From contig NW_002476481.1 in the NCBI RefSeq assembly GCF_000189635.1, forward strand, positions 248,001-312,000: a stretch of DNA of 64,000 bases. Reading direction: 5' to 3'. Made by a program: the position numbers and the translations under genes. Under the pieces are notes generated by a model. That model had not been told where the DNA came from. It worked only from the letters and a program-made list of their open reading frames with translations, and did not search any database. Positions 26,201 through 38,300 of this stretch are shown here, one piece after another. Position 1 is the stretch's first letter; every line of letters begins with the position of its first letter. Source of the stretch: Tetrahymena thermophila SB210. Its lineage: Eukaryota > Ciliophora > Oligohymenophorea > Hymenostomatida > Tetrahymenidae.

Positions 26201-27616
26201 TTAGAGTGAGTAGCAGTAAATAGATTTTGCAAAGAAAATAGGTTGTTTCAAATAGGACTAATAAGAAGCAGACCCTAATTGTAAAGATTAATTCGAAAAT
26301 AGCGAATCTTTATCAAATACTTTAGATATTTTAGCTATAATTTGCATTCCATTAGCAGTATTTTCTTCAATATTTACACCTTTTGGCTCTTCACTGAGTT
26401 GGCTATTTATCTAAGACTAATAAATTATAGGAAATTATATATTCTCTTAGAATTTTGTTCCTCTATGGATGAATAAATTTGAGCTAAAAATGAGCTATTT
26501 CTTTAATATTTTTACAGCCATACCAAATATATTTAAACGAGTAGTAGACGAAAATGATATTTTATATAATTTTAACACATCTAATTCTGTTATTTAAATC
26601 AATGAATTTTACAATAGCTATTATAATAATTGCTTTTTGATTATCTTAATACTAGGCATGTGTTTGTTAGCTTTAATAATTTTATTATTAATAAATAAAT
26701 CAAGAGCGAATGATTAAAATAATAACACAATTTAAAATATAACAAAATACTTGAAGTGGAATATTTTTATCAATTTATTTAGATTGGTTTCAAACTTTTT
26801 GATAATAAATTCTGCTTTTATATTTATCTGGAAGCACAGTCTTGAGATTTCGGATATCATTTTTATAATAATATCAATGATTTTTTATTTACCATTAAAT
26901 CTAAGTTGGAATTTGAAAGTTGGATGCCTCTATCATAAATCTACTTATAGCTAAATAGATTCATATTAAAACCTCTTAGAAAAGCTTGAAACTTCTAAAG
27001 TTTTTTCGAGGATGTTTTGGATATACTTTGAATGGAGAAAAGTGATAATAACAATAATCCAAGCTGTTTTTGTTTTTGGAAGAGATTAATAGCAAATTTC
27101 TTGTTGGATTCACATTAGTCTAAATGCTTGTTTTATTTTATACATAATAATATAAAAACCTTTCATAAATAATATTCTAAATTACTCTGCTATCCTTCTA
27201 GAAATAATTCATACAATATTAGTAATTTTAATTGGAATTATTTTTTAGTTTAATGATTTTTAATATGCATATAATGTATCAGAGACATAAAGTGCACTAC
27301 GTATAGGTGAAATATTATTTAAATTATATTTTACTTAATTAATTTGTTGATTAAAAAATTTTAAAATAAAGCATATAGATTCACAATATTTGGATTTGTG
27401 GGAGTCTTTCTTATCTTACAGTTAATTTTTGTAGTTTAAAGAATAATATCTTATATTAATAGTTATAAATAGCTTTAATAAATTAGAAAAACAAAATAAA
27501 TTAATATAACATCAAATATTGAACCATGTACTGAATCAAACTTAGACAAGTTATTTGAAATGCTAGAAGAATCAAAGCCCAAAGTTATCAACTGGCAAAA
27601 AAAGTCTTATATTTGA
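23282..27616 (+). CDS. Gene 5: Cys-rich multi-pass surface protein, 1024 aa
   Basis: Thirteen exons: 23282-23356, 23610-23722, 24119-24256, 24322-24459, 24522-24659, 24724-24861, 24927-25064, 25127-25264, 25328-25465, 25518-25655, 25707-25847, 25910-27306, 27372-27616. They sum to 3075 nt, stop TGA 27614-27616. Exon 1 is a 25-codon signal peptide ([12 protein letters not shown]), the same length as in gene 4. Exons 3-10 are eight Cys modules of exactly 138 nt and exon 11 is one of 141 nt. The tail exon (1397 nt) and last exon (245 nt) have exactly the lengths of gene 4. Membrane segments start near residue 615, with F-E-W-R-K-V-I-I and W-I-H-I-S-L-N; the tail has [13 protein letters not shown]. 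The last intron starts GTGAAA rather than GTAA. It is a paralogue of gene 4 with fewer modules and no Gly-rich linker. Confidence 0.9.
23723..24118 (+). other. Large phase-2 intron of gene 5
   Basis: 396 bp between the first short Cys exon and the 138-nt module exons. It contains a 43-bp segment with 8-bp inverted ends (CCATAAAT at 23935 and ATTTATGG at 23970) around a TCCTCATTAAT core that also occurs in the ends of the 21.2-kb element. Confidence 0.45.
24257..25264 (+). repeat. Intragenic duplication of exon-intron units in gene 5, period 605 bp
   Basis: The block holding exons 24322-24459 and 24522-24659 with their introns is nearly identical to the block with exons 24927-25064 and 25127-25264, shifted by 605 bp. 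The exon between them (24724-24861) begins like the first type and ends like the second. Exons 25328-25465 and 25518-25655 continue the alternation. Introns are as similar as exons, so the duplication is recent. Confidence 0.85.
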
Positions 27617-28881
27617 AAGAAATGTTTTCATATATTAAAACTAATCTTAAATAGTCTTTTTTTGTATTTAAACAAATTTTATGGAGAAAAAGAATTTAAT
27701 GTAAAATATTAAATTTTTAAATATCAAAAATTGATTAATCATTTTGGTCTATCAAAAATTTGATCTAATATGAATGAAAAAGTTATTTTATTTTATGAAT
27801 TGGCTTTAAGAAATAATATATTATAGTATGTACGATTTATCTTTTTTGCTGATATTTATAATATTTTTAAAAATATTAAGATTAAAATTTTATTTTTAAA
27901 ACCTATTTTCATGTATTTTTATATTTTTAAAGTAATCTCATTTTAGTAACTAATGAGAGTAAGCTTTTTTTAGAATGAATTTAATTAATTTGTAGTTACT
28001 ATTTAGTAATCTTAATTTATTTAAGTTTTTGATAATAAATAGTTAGAATTCTGATGGTAAATTTGGATTTAATTTCTTGTTAATCAATAGAAAAAATGTT
28101 TAATAAATTTCTATTTTTGATGAAAATGCTATTAAAGATAAATAAATATTCATATAAAGAGTTTTCAATAGCTATATTTAGAATATTTATTATCCAACAA
28201 AATAAATAAAGCTTATATGTTTGTTAATTTTTATAAGCAATTATTCAAATTCTATTTGCTATAAAATTATTTAGATTTTAATGTTTTTTAAAAGTTAAAA
28301 AATTAATTTAAAAAACAAAAACAATCATCACATTTTAAAAGATTAAACTTAATTATTTATTTTCATAATAATTGAATTGAATTCTGATAATTAAATGAGT
28401 AAATATTTTTTTGTTTATTATTAGGATAAATTTAATAAAAAAATTAATGGATAATACACAATTTGAATTTAATATCAAGGTAATTATTTGAAGAAAGATA
28501 AAAAATACCAATATTTAATAAGATAAGAAATGAATGTTCATCTTATTGTTTAGTTTGAAGGTCCTTTTGCTTACTTAATAAAAGTAAAAAATTTCATAAA
28601 TTTTTAAGTAAAAATAATATTTAAATGAATAAAACCAAACTCTGGTTTAAAGAAACTTGTTTTTTATTTTTAAATATAAAAAGGAGAGTAAAATACTAAT
28701 AAAACATAGTAATCAATAAATTAATTCAGGAATTTAAAAGTCTTTATAAATATAATGAGTTAATAGATTGAGAAATAAAAGATTTTGCTTTATTAATCAT
28801 AATTAATTTTTAAAAATAAAATTATCTTTCTCAATTACAAATACTTAAATCAGTCAATCTTATTGTCCCTTACCTTTCAAT
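27617..28881. other. Spacer between gene 5 and gene 6
   Basis: About 1.26 kb of AT-rich DNA with no recognisable gene or repeat. Confidence 0.6.
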
Positions 28882-31800
28882 ATGAACATAATATTCTGTT
28901 TTTCATACTTGATTATGATTTTAAAACTTTGCTAAAGTTAGATATTGCATCAATCATAGGTAATACATTTTTTAAAACTTTTAGTAAATCTATCTAAAAT
29001 TCAGTCAATGAGATAACTTAAAAAATAGTAGAGAAGTCAAATAGAGTTGGTTCATAATTAAATGATAGTTTAATGCAAAAAAAATAAATTGAATCATTAT
29101 TATTTTTTTAAATGAGCAATTAGTTAATCAATGATAGAATAGCATTCAAAGTTTTGAGCAATTTTTTTATTAAGCAAAAAATGAAATAAATTTAGATGGA
29201 AAGAAATACTAAAAATGGATATTTAAATTTGATTATTAGCATTAAATGATTTTTTGTTTTCTTTCATTTTAATTATAAAGCGAATCCCTAAAACCTAACA
29301 ACCAAGTGTAAATTAAATCAAATAATATTGCAATCTTCAGAATTAATCATATAAATTGGATGAAAATTTAGGGTTACTAAGCTCAACAAAAAGATTTAAT
29401 TTTTCTGTCAAAGATATTTTATCATTTATTTGGAATTTTTAAAAGTAAAAAATAAAATAATAACCCAATATTTGATAATAAATTTAATCTTATTTTTATT
29501 TTTCATAAAAAGGAAATTGTTTTAACTTGCGATAAATAAAAAATATTTAATTAAAGCTATAAAATTTAAACAAAATCTTATTTTATAAATATTAATTTAA
29601 TTTAAATTTATATAAAATAGAATTATTATTCACCTTAAACTCAAACAAATTAAGTCTTAGACAATTTAAGAAACAAAAGACACTTAATAAACTGCAGTAT
29701 TAATAATTGTTACTAATGCAGTGCACCCCAAATATGCTAAAAATGTAATAGCTCATATTATTTGTATCAGTAAAATAATTATTTCATATTAATACAAAAA
29801 ATTTTAAAAATTTAAGATTATAAATAAATATATAAAATTTTGCTAATTAATTTATTAAACTTACATAAATTAATTAAAATACTAAATTTTTAGTAAGATA
29901 GATCAATAAAGAAAAGAATGTTTAAAAAATATTTAAAAAATATAAGAAAAATTCTTAAATTTTTTATGCAGAACCTTGAGTTCGCAATCTTAGATAATAG
30001 GGCATCATTAAAACTCTTATTTTATATTTTATTATCACTTTTATAAACAAAAATTAAATTTTTAAAAAGATGATTGATAAAAGTGTTTAGATATACATTT
30101 TTTATTAAGCATTTGTTAAGCTATTTTATATTATTCATTCCCTTTTTATTAAAATGAAAATTAGAAATACATGCTTGAGTTGTAATGATTCATTTTGTGA
30201 TTTATGTGATACAACAGGAGTATGTTAAACATGCAAATAAGGCTTTTTTCTATAAAATTAATAATGTAAGCCATGCTTAAAAGATTGTAAGACATGCGTT
30301 GATAGTTTAACATGTAAATAATGCTTTGTGTTATATGCTTAAGTTATAGACGGAAAGTAATTCTTTAAAAACTATCAATCCTAAATTATATAAATTTAAT
30401 ATTAAAAGGTGTTAGTGTCCAGATAAATCATATGAAGGATTTTCAGGTAGTTTACAAATTTAATTTGAAATTTTAGTAAAAAGCTACATTATAAAAAAAT
30501 CTTTAACAAAATTAAAGTTTAATATTTTTAATTTGATGGATTCAATGATATTTTTAAAAATAATACTTAATTATTAAAATTGATCTATCTTTAGAGTATT
30601 TTAACAAAATATTGCTTTTTTTTGGTTTATAAATTTTAAATTATGAATGTTAATGTTTTTATAACAAAATTAGATGTCTAATGTGTGAGAAACCTTGCGT
30701 ATCATGTACTTCTTAAAAATTTTGCACAATTTGTGTGAATAATTTAATCCCAAGAAGGTAAGCATATTTATATATTCAGTATTTTTACTAACATACTTAA
30801 AAATAAATAGTGATGGATCATGTGGTTGTTAAGATGGGTAATATTAGGACACTATAAATTAAAAGTAATATTTTCACATGATTAATTTGATATTTAAATT
30901 AAATATATCCTAAAACAAAAAAGGTGTATTTAATGTGATGAATCATGTGGAACTTGTAGCTCAAGTAGTTTTTGCAATACCTGTGCAAGTGGATTTGAAT
31001 AGATGTAAAATTATTAATAAGCTTAGTTTAAAAATAACAATTTAAATTCCATTTATATTATATTAGTGATCCAGGAGTATGTGTGAGAAAATGTCCAACA
31101 AATTCTACTCTTATATATGAGTATTATTTTAAAGAAATAGTTTATAAATTTATTTAATTAATTTATAACAGCGGTAGCAAATATACTTGTCAATGCAATA
31201 AAGGGTACTTTCCTGTTCTAAATAGGTAAAATAAAATTCTCTTTTAGTTATAATTCTTCTACCTCTAAGTTTGTTTATTCTCTAAAATATAAATGAATAT
31301 TATAAAATATTGATTATACACTTAAATTGTATTATCTAATTAATACATTTTGTTTATTGATAATCCAATTTTATTACAAAACTAACTTATTAAAACTAGG
31401 ATTTTTATTTTTGCATATAAATTATAGCTTATATTAAATTGTTGCTTGCAATTAATGTCCAAATGGATGCTCTTCATGTACGGACTCTAAATCTTGCTAA
31501 ACTTGCATAGATGGATTTTATAAGAATACTACAACTTGTTAATAATGTAGTCCTACTTGCCTAACTTGCACATATTTAAATGTATGCTAAACATGTTAGC
31601 TTGGATACTATTTAGAATCGTAAATTAATTAAACATTTAATTTATATTATAATCATAATAAAAATTAGAAGCAAATGTGTAAAATGTGATATAAGTTGTA
31701 AGACTTGTGTTGACAGTAAAAATGATAATTGCACTTCTTGCTTTGAAAATTTTACATTAATTATTAAGTAAAATTAATTTATTTATTTAAAATATATTTA

Positions 31801-34039
31801 AAAATATTTAAAAACTGTAAATAGAACATCAACTTATGGTGTTTGTGTAAAAAGTTGCAATAAAAATGAAGTTTTTGACAATAATTATAATTGCATCTGC
31901 TCACCTTTATATCTTCGTGAGTAAATAATATTTTGTTTTTATTATTCTTTTCATTATGGTAGATTTATTCAGATCAAATATATTTTTTTTTTTTGCAAAG
32001 AGTAACCTAAACAATTTAAATCGTATTTTATTTACTGAAAAAAAAAATTTTAATTTTTAACTAGTGAAAAAAATGTTTGTTAACAGATTCAGCCAGATGG
32101 AACTATTATTTGTGGTCCAAATTATTTTTTTGAAAAAGATTCTTAGAAATGTCTTTTATGTATTAGAGATATTTAACAAAATATTCCTTGTGTAACATCT
32201 TGCAAAAAAGAATAATATTTTGATAATATTAATTTAACTTGCTCTTAATGTCTTCCAGAGTATGGAAATAAGTGTTAACATAGCTGCTCTAAAAACGAAT
32301 ATATGGATAATATTGGTATATGTAGGCTTTGTCACAAATCTTGCAGTGAATGTAAGGGACCTTTAGAATCAGATTGTTTATCATGCACTAACTAATTAGT
32401 ATTCTAGCCAACTCTTAAAAAGTGCGCATAGTGTGAAGAGGGATAATTTTATAATGAAATTATGAAAAGTTGTGATTATTGCGATTATACTTGCCTCGTT
32501 TGTTCTGGTAAAAATGCTGATCAATGCATTTTATGTTCGGTTGGTTTGTATTTTAGTCCTGTTTCAAATAAGTGCTTAAAATAATCAGAATACAATAGCG
32601 AGTAGGAATAAATTAAATAATTACAAACAATAGGATGCATATTAGATAACTAGCAAGCAGAAAATAATGACTGCAAAAACTAATTTGATTCAAGCCAATT
32701 TTTGAATAAAATATTAGAAATACTATCTATTATTAATATTACTTTGGCTTTCTTCTCTTCTATATTTACTTCTTCTGGCTCAATTATTTCTTGGGTATTT
32801 ATTCAAAATTAATAAATGATCTCTAACTATATTTTTTCTACAAGATTAGCCTCTATTTGGATGAGCAGTTTCGAGCTCAAAACAAGTTATGCTCATCACA
32901 TATTTACGATAATTCCTAATCCTTTTAAATATAATACTTAAAAATAAGATGAACTATATAATTTTAACTAGTTTGATACAATATTTTAAGTTAACACATA
33001 TTGGAATAGTATCTATAATAATTGCTTTTTACTTCTACTTACTCTTATGATATTTTTCTTCATGCTTATCGTATTTGGTATTTTCAATAAATAAAATAAT
33101 AATCAATCTAAAAATTAAATTGAAAAATTGTATAATTATCTTAAATGGAATCTCTTTATTAATTGGTTCAGAGTCATTTCAAGCTTTTGTATTTTTAACA
33201 TCAGCTATCTTTTCATATGGCAGTAACAATTTTAAATTATGGATTTGGTTCTAGCAGGGATTTTCTTAATATTATACATACCTTTATAAATATATTGGAT
33301 GATTAGAATCGGATTTACTTTCAGTCAGATTTCTTTCTAAGATATTTAATATTTTGAAAATCTAATTGAAAAAATAGAAGTATCACATATATTAAAAAGG
33401 TTGTTTTGGGTTATATTTGAATGGAAAAAAGTAATTATAACTATATTATAGGCATTTTTTATCTTTGATAAAGACAAACAACATATTGTTTTTTGGTTGC
33501 ATATTGGTTTAAATCTAATTTTTATGATCTATCATGTTTGGCAATAACCTTTTTAAGAAAAATCTACAAATAAAATAATAATTATTCTAGAATTATTTCA
33601 TACAATATTAGTCATAATAATTGGTATAGTTAATCTTCAAAATGACTCCTTATCACCTCAATAAAACACATCTTTAATTCAAATGCTCCACAAAGGTAAA
33701 TTTGATTTAGAATTTTTTAAAAATTAAAAGGATATTTTATATTGAGAAAATATTTTTGAAATTTAAAAAAGAATGATTAATTAACTCAATTAATTTTATA
33801 AAACAGTTTATTAATATTTATTTCTCGGGCTATTAGGTTTCTCTGTTATAACTTAGAGTTTTTTCCTCGTTTAAAAGATAGTAAATTATATACATGAGAT
33901 GTTAGTAAAGAATTTGAATTCACGTAGTAACACCTCTATAAATATGGTAGCTTAATTAGATGAATCAAACATAGAATAAATTCTTGATATGTTAGATAAT
34001 AATAAAGCTTTCTAAAATAAATTCTAAAAAGGCAAATGA
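28882..34039 (+). CDS. Gene 6: divergent Cys-rich multi-pass surface protein, 1037 aa
   Basis: Fourteen exons proposed: 28882-28959, 29621-29769, 30165-30356, 30409-30446, 30595-30757, 30811-30864, 30924-31004, 31067-31120, 31172-31225, 31428-31619, 31669-31767, 31825-31920, 32065-33695, 33807-34039. Total 3114 nt, stop TGA 34037-34039. Exon 1 encodes a signal peptide (MNIIFCFSYLIMILKL). The ectodomain differs from genes 3-5: several 54-nt exons encode Cys/Gly segments such as C-G-C-Q-D-G-Q-Y, interleaved with C-x-x-C modules. The long exon 13 holds more Cys segments, then membrane segments from about residue 630 with FEWKKVIITI and W-L-H-I-G-L-N. The tail reads SNIEQILDMLDNNK. The junction 30446/30595 is the least certain; the other junctions agree in phase. 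Truncated relatives of this tail occur between genes 7 and 11. Confidence 0.8.
28960..29620 (+). other. Phase-0 intron 1 of gene 6
   Basis: 661-bp GT-AG intron, the longest in the window, between the signal-peptide exon and the first Cys exon. No further exon was seen in it. Confidence 0.6.
29770..30164 (+). other. Phase-2 intron 2 of gene 6
   Basis: 395-bp intron with no visible exon. GT at 29770 and AG at 30163-30164 give an in-phase join (CA + A = Gln). Confidence 0.6.
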
Positions 34040-34299
34040 TTTTTTATCAATAAAGATGCTTATTATATTTTATATTAAAATGTTTATTTATTTATATAAA
34101 CCATATTAAAATTAATAATAAATTTAAATTTGATATCAATTAATTTTGTTTTTGTTGTATGCGTATATTGAAATGCCAGCAAATGCTTTTAATTTTTTGT
34201 AAATTCAAAAATTAACTTAGACAACATTTGGGCATGGCATGAATAAATTTATTATAAAGTATTAGTAAATTTATGATTATTTTTTAATTGTGTTTATAA

Positions 34300-34460
34300 T
34301 TCTTTTATTTCCTTTACATTTTTAGTATCTTTCTTTGATCCCTCACTACTAAAATAAAATATGTGGTTAAGTTAAGCTGGTTTATAATTGATTGTATTAT
34401 TTATGTTAGAGGTATTACGCATTTTAATTGAATCCCATAAATATTAAATTATGGTCTAAA
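34300..34460. promoter_or_regulatory. Conserved non-coding block I, copy 1
   Basis: Contains CTTTGATCCCTCA followed by ATATGTGGTTAAG, then TACGCATTTTAATTGAATC-like sequence. Equivalent blocks lie at about 42175-42325, 48725-48860, 55500-55640 and 61355-61490. It may be residual 3'-flanking sequence of the gene-6-type tail, a shared regulatory element, or both. Confidence 0.5.
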
Positions 34461-35104
34461 TGCATAATTTGTGTGTTCATGGAGTAATTTAAAATAAAAA
34501 TCAAACGTATACTTTTGGTTGATTAAAATGTGACTTTATTGGTCAGTTTTAAACCTCATAATTTTTTTATGGATTGAAATACAAAAGATATAAATTTTTT
34601 GCATAATAATTTAGTCGAAAATAGTAAATTTAAGATTCATAAATCTATTATCAAAAAATGATTTCTTTTCATTATTTTATTTTAAATTTAACAAATATTA
34701 TTTTGAAATAAATAAACTAACTAACTTACAAAAAAGCTCTAGATTTCTCAATACCCTTTTTAAAAAATAAAATTTAAAATGAATGTTAATTTTTTTAATT
34801 TTTCTATTTATTCTTTAATTGATTTCCAATAAAAACAGGTTACTACTACTATTTTTAAAAACATATAAATTATTTTTTGATAAGAATTATTTCATTTAAT
34901 ACAATTTTTTCCCTGGACTGTAGTTAGATAAATTAGACTTAAAAGTAGAAATAATTTAAATTATTCTGCTTTAATATATTAGTAAAAATATATAAAAATT
35001 AAAAATTAATAAATATATAAATTTATTTAAAGCAAATAGAATTGTCAAAGCTATTTAAAAAGTTAAGCTCACATTTGTTTTTATAAATTGAATAGAACAA
35101 TTTT

Positions 35105-35160
35105 AATAGCTTGAATTAATCAAAACCCCTCACTAATTAATCTTTAACATAAGTAAAAAT
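35105..35160. promoter_or_regulatory. Conserved upstream block II, copy 1
   Basis: AATCAAAACCCCTCACTAAT plus TAATCTT, about 200 bp before the start codon of gene 7. It recurs at about 43000-43050, 49510-49560, 56240-56290 and 62105-62155, each time about 180-220 bp before the ATG of the next gene. It is a candidate promoter element. Confidence 0.5.
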
Positions 35161-35330
35161 ACAAATAAAGACAAAATGAATCATTCAATTAAGACCATAT
35201 ATTTTATTCAAAGAATTGGATCAAGAAATTATAGTTAATACATGAGATTTACTTACAAATAAATTATTAATTTAAAAAAGAAATAAGAAAAGTAAAAGTA
35301 GAAGGTATTCTAACCTAAAGTAAACTCAAA

Positions 35331-38300
35331 ATGGTCTTAAAAAAATTGTTGTTTGATGTATAAGTTTTTTTATACTTTTTTATCTACATAATTGAAACTG
35401 TGTTCTCAGATTAAATCCAAATTAATCCTAACTGGTTTGAATTAAAAGTAAGAAACTTAAAATATATTTTGCTTTTAAATGTATTTGGGTATTATTTATT
35501 AGGAATAAAAAGCTTTGATTGTATGTACACCTACTGATCAAAACCCAATTTATTGGTAGCTTGACTCATAAGGATATATTTAAAAATAAGTAAAGTTAAT
35601 TCAGTGTTAATGTACAACAGACACAAATGACAAATCCTTTGTGGTAAAATAATTTTATTTTAATTATTTTAAATTTTAATTTAATAAAAAGAATAATAAT
35701 ATGTTATACATATTTACTTATGAAAGTGGTTTTTACTCTACTGTTTCATTTAGTGATATTGTAAATGCCTTAGATTAATCATCAGTAAAGTGCTTATAAT
35801 ATTAAGAATCAGGATAATAAAAAACAAGACATTTTTTTTATGTAATCAGCAAAATTATTAAAACAAATTTATTTAAACTATTTAATTATTATTATTATTA
35901 AATAGAATGAATTTTTCATTATAACATTAAAATCTAAGCTTATAATTAGAAAAAATTTTGATTTGGATAGCAATAATATTGATAGTAATGTTATAATTAA
36001 TAAAACATTCAATCATTTTTCTGAAAATGATAGTAGATGTATTACTTATTTTGACGGGTAGTCAAGTTATATTTTTTGGAAAGGGATAGAATATTTAATC
36101 AAAAGATCTACTACTGGTGATTATAAATATTATCTTATAGATGTAAATTGTTTAAATTTAATCTTAGTTATTAATTTTTAAATAAAAAATTTTAAAAATT
36201 AGGAAAACAGCTTATTATTCTTTGATAATGTTTCTAATTCAATCTAATAATTTCAATTTGACAGTAATAATAATTAAGTAATTAAGAAAAAAAGTGTTAT
36301 TCTTGATTAGGGCTCTATTTTTTCTCAGCTTTTTACAATTCCAGGATATGTAAGTTTTTATTTAAAAAACTAAGTAAAAAAAATACATTTAATAAAAGCC
36401 AAATTAAGTAATTGCCGTTTACAAAGATAACTTGCTCTAATTATATAATACATAAACTCTAAATTAACTTTATTCTATTGATAATTCTTAAATTGGCACA
36501 TCTTTAAACTAAATAAGACCTTTCAATTTAATATTGACATATCAAGTAAGAAATTTAAAATATAAACACAATTTAATCACTTGGTGAATTTTTAAAAAAT
36601 ATAAAACAATTTTGAATCTTAATTATAAATTTAGTAACGACAATAAAATTAATTATCTCTTATTTTATTAATAAAACAATGTTTATCTTTAATTGCTTCA
36701 ATTTATAATTTAAATATAATAGTAATTTAAAATATTTAAATCTAATTTTATTAATAAAAATATAGAATGTATTAATTGTTGGTACAGATAAATATACTTT
36801 AGCATATTCAAATAATGCTTTTTCATCCTAAAAGATCTCAATAAATAATAAATATCAACTTCCATGCACAGATATCCTATACAGAAGAGTTTTTTAAAGC
36901 GTAAGATTTTTATTTTTATTTTTAATTAATAATTTAATAATTATTTTTATAGATAAAATCTTAGATATTATTTGATTCAACTGATTACTACTTTATAACT
37001 ATGGACGATTTAGTTTGTAACCCAGGTTAATACATGGATTCAAAGTAATATTTTTGCATTTTATATTTTATTATTTATATTTTATTAATATCAAAAGAAA
37101 TATTTGTCAAACATGTACAGATAGTCAAGTTTTTCTTAAGTAATTTTCTTTTTATCTTTACTAATAGTTAAAAAAAACTTTTTTTATTTCATTTAGTGAT
37201 AAATGTTCAGATTGCCAACCATCATAAGTTAAAATGTATTTTTAACATTTTTTAATTTTTCTATAAAATGATTTTTATTATTAATAGCAATTAAACTTGC
37301 TCACCATGCCCATAAAACTGCTCTAAATGCTTGAAAACTCAATAATGTTAAATTTGTATAACAGGATTTACTTTAATAAGTAATAAATGTCTACAATAAA
37401 TAAATAATTGTAAAACCTAAACATCTGAAAGTTAATGCTCAGAATGTGTTTCAGGGTATGTTTTAACTAATAATTAATGCTTCAAATAAATAGCTAATTG
37501 TAAAACCTAAACATCTGAAAGTTAATGCTCAGAATGTCTTTCAGGGTATGTTTTAACTAATAATTAATGCTTCAAATAAATAGCTAATTGTAAAACCTAA
37601 TAATCTGATACTTAATGCTCAGATTGTGTTTCAGGGTATGTTTTAATTAGTAATTAATGCTTCAAATAAATAGCTAATTGTAAAACCTAAACATCTGAAA
37701 GTTAATGCTCAGAATGTGTTTCAGGGTATGTTTTAACTAATAATTAATGCTTCAAATAAATAGCTAATTGTAAAACCTAAACATCTGAAAGTTAATGCTC
37801 AGAATGTGTTTCAGGGTATGTTTTAATTAATAATTAATGCTTCAAATAAATAGCTAATTGTAAAACCTAATAATCTGATACTTAATGCTCAGATTGTGTT
37901 TCAGGGTATGTTTTAATTAGTAATTAATGCTTCAAATAGATAGCTAATTGTAAAAACTAAATATCTGAAAGTTAATGCTCAGAATGTGTTTCAGGGTATG
38001 TTTTAATTAGTAATTAATGCTTAAAATAAATAGCTAATTGTAAAACCTAATAATCTGAAAGTTAATGCTCAGAATGTGTTTCAGGGTATATTTTAATTAA
38101 TAATTAATGCTCCCAATAAATAGCTAATTGTAAAACCTAATAATCTGATACTTAATGCTCAGAATGTGATTCAGGGTATGTTTTAACTAATAATTAATGC
38201 TTCAAATAAATAACTAATTGTAAAACCTAAACATCTGAAAGTTAATGCTCAGAATGTGTTTCAGGGTATGTTTTAACTAATAATTAATGCTTCAAATAAA

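Larger units (their letters stand above)
34040..35330. other. Spacer between gene 6 and gene 7, prototype of the repeated spacer
   Basis: About 1.3 kb without a gene. It is the founder-type copy of a spacer that recurs before genes 8, 9, 10 and 11, including two well-kept blocks at about 34300-34460 and 35105-35160 that are listed separately. Confidence 0.7.
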
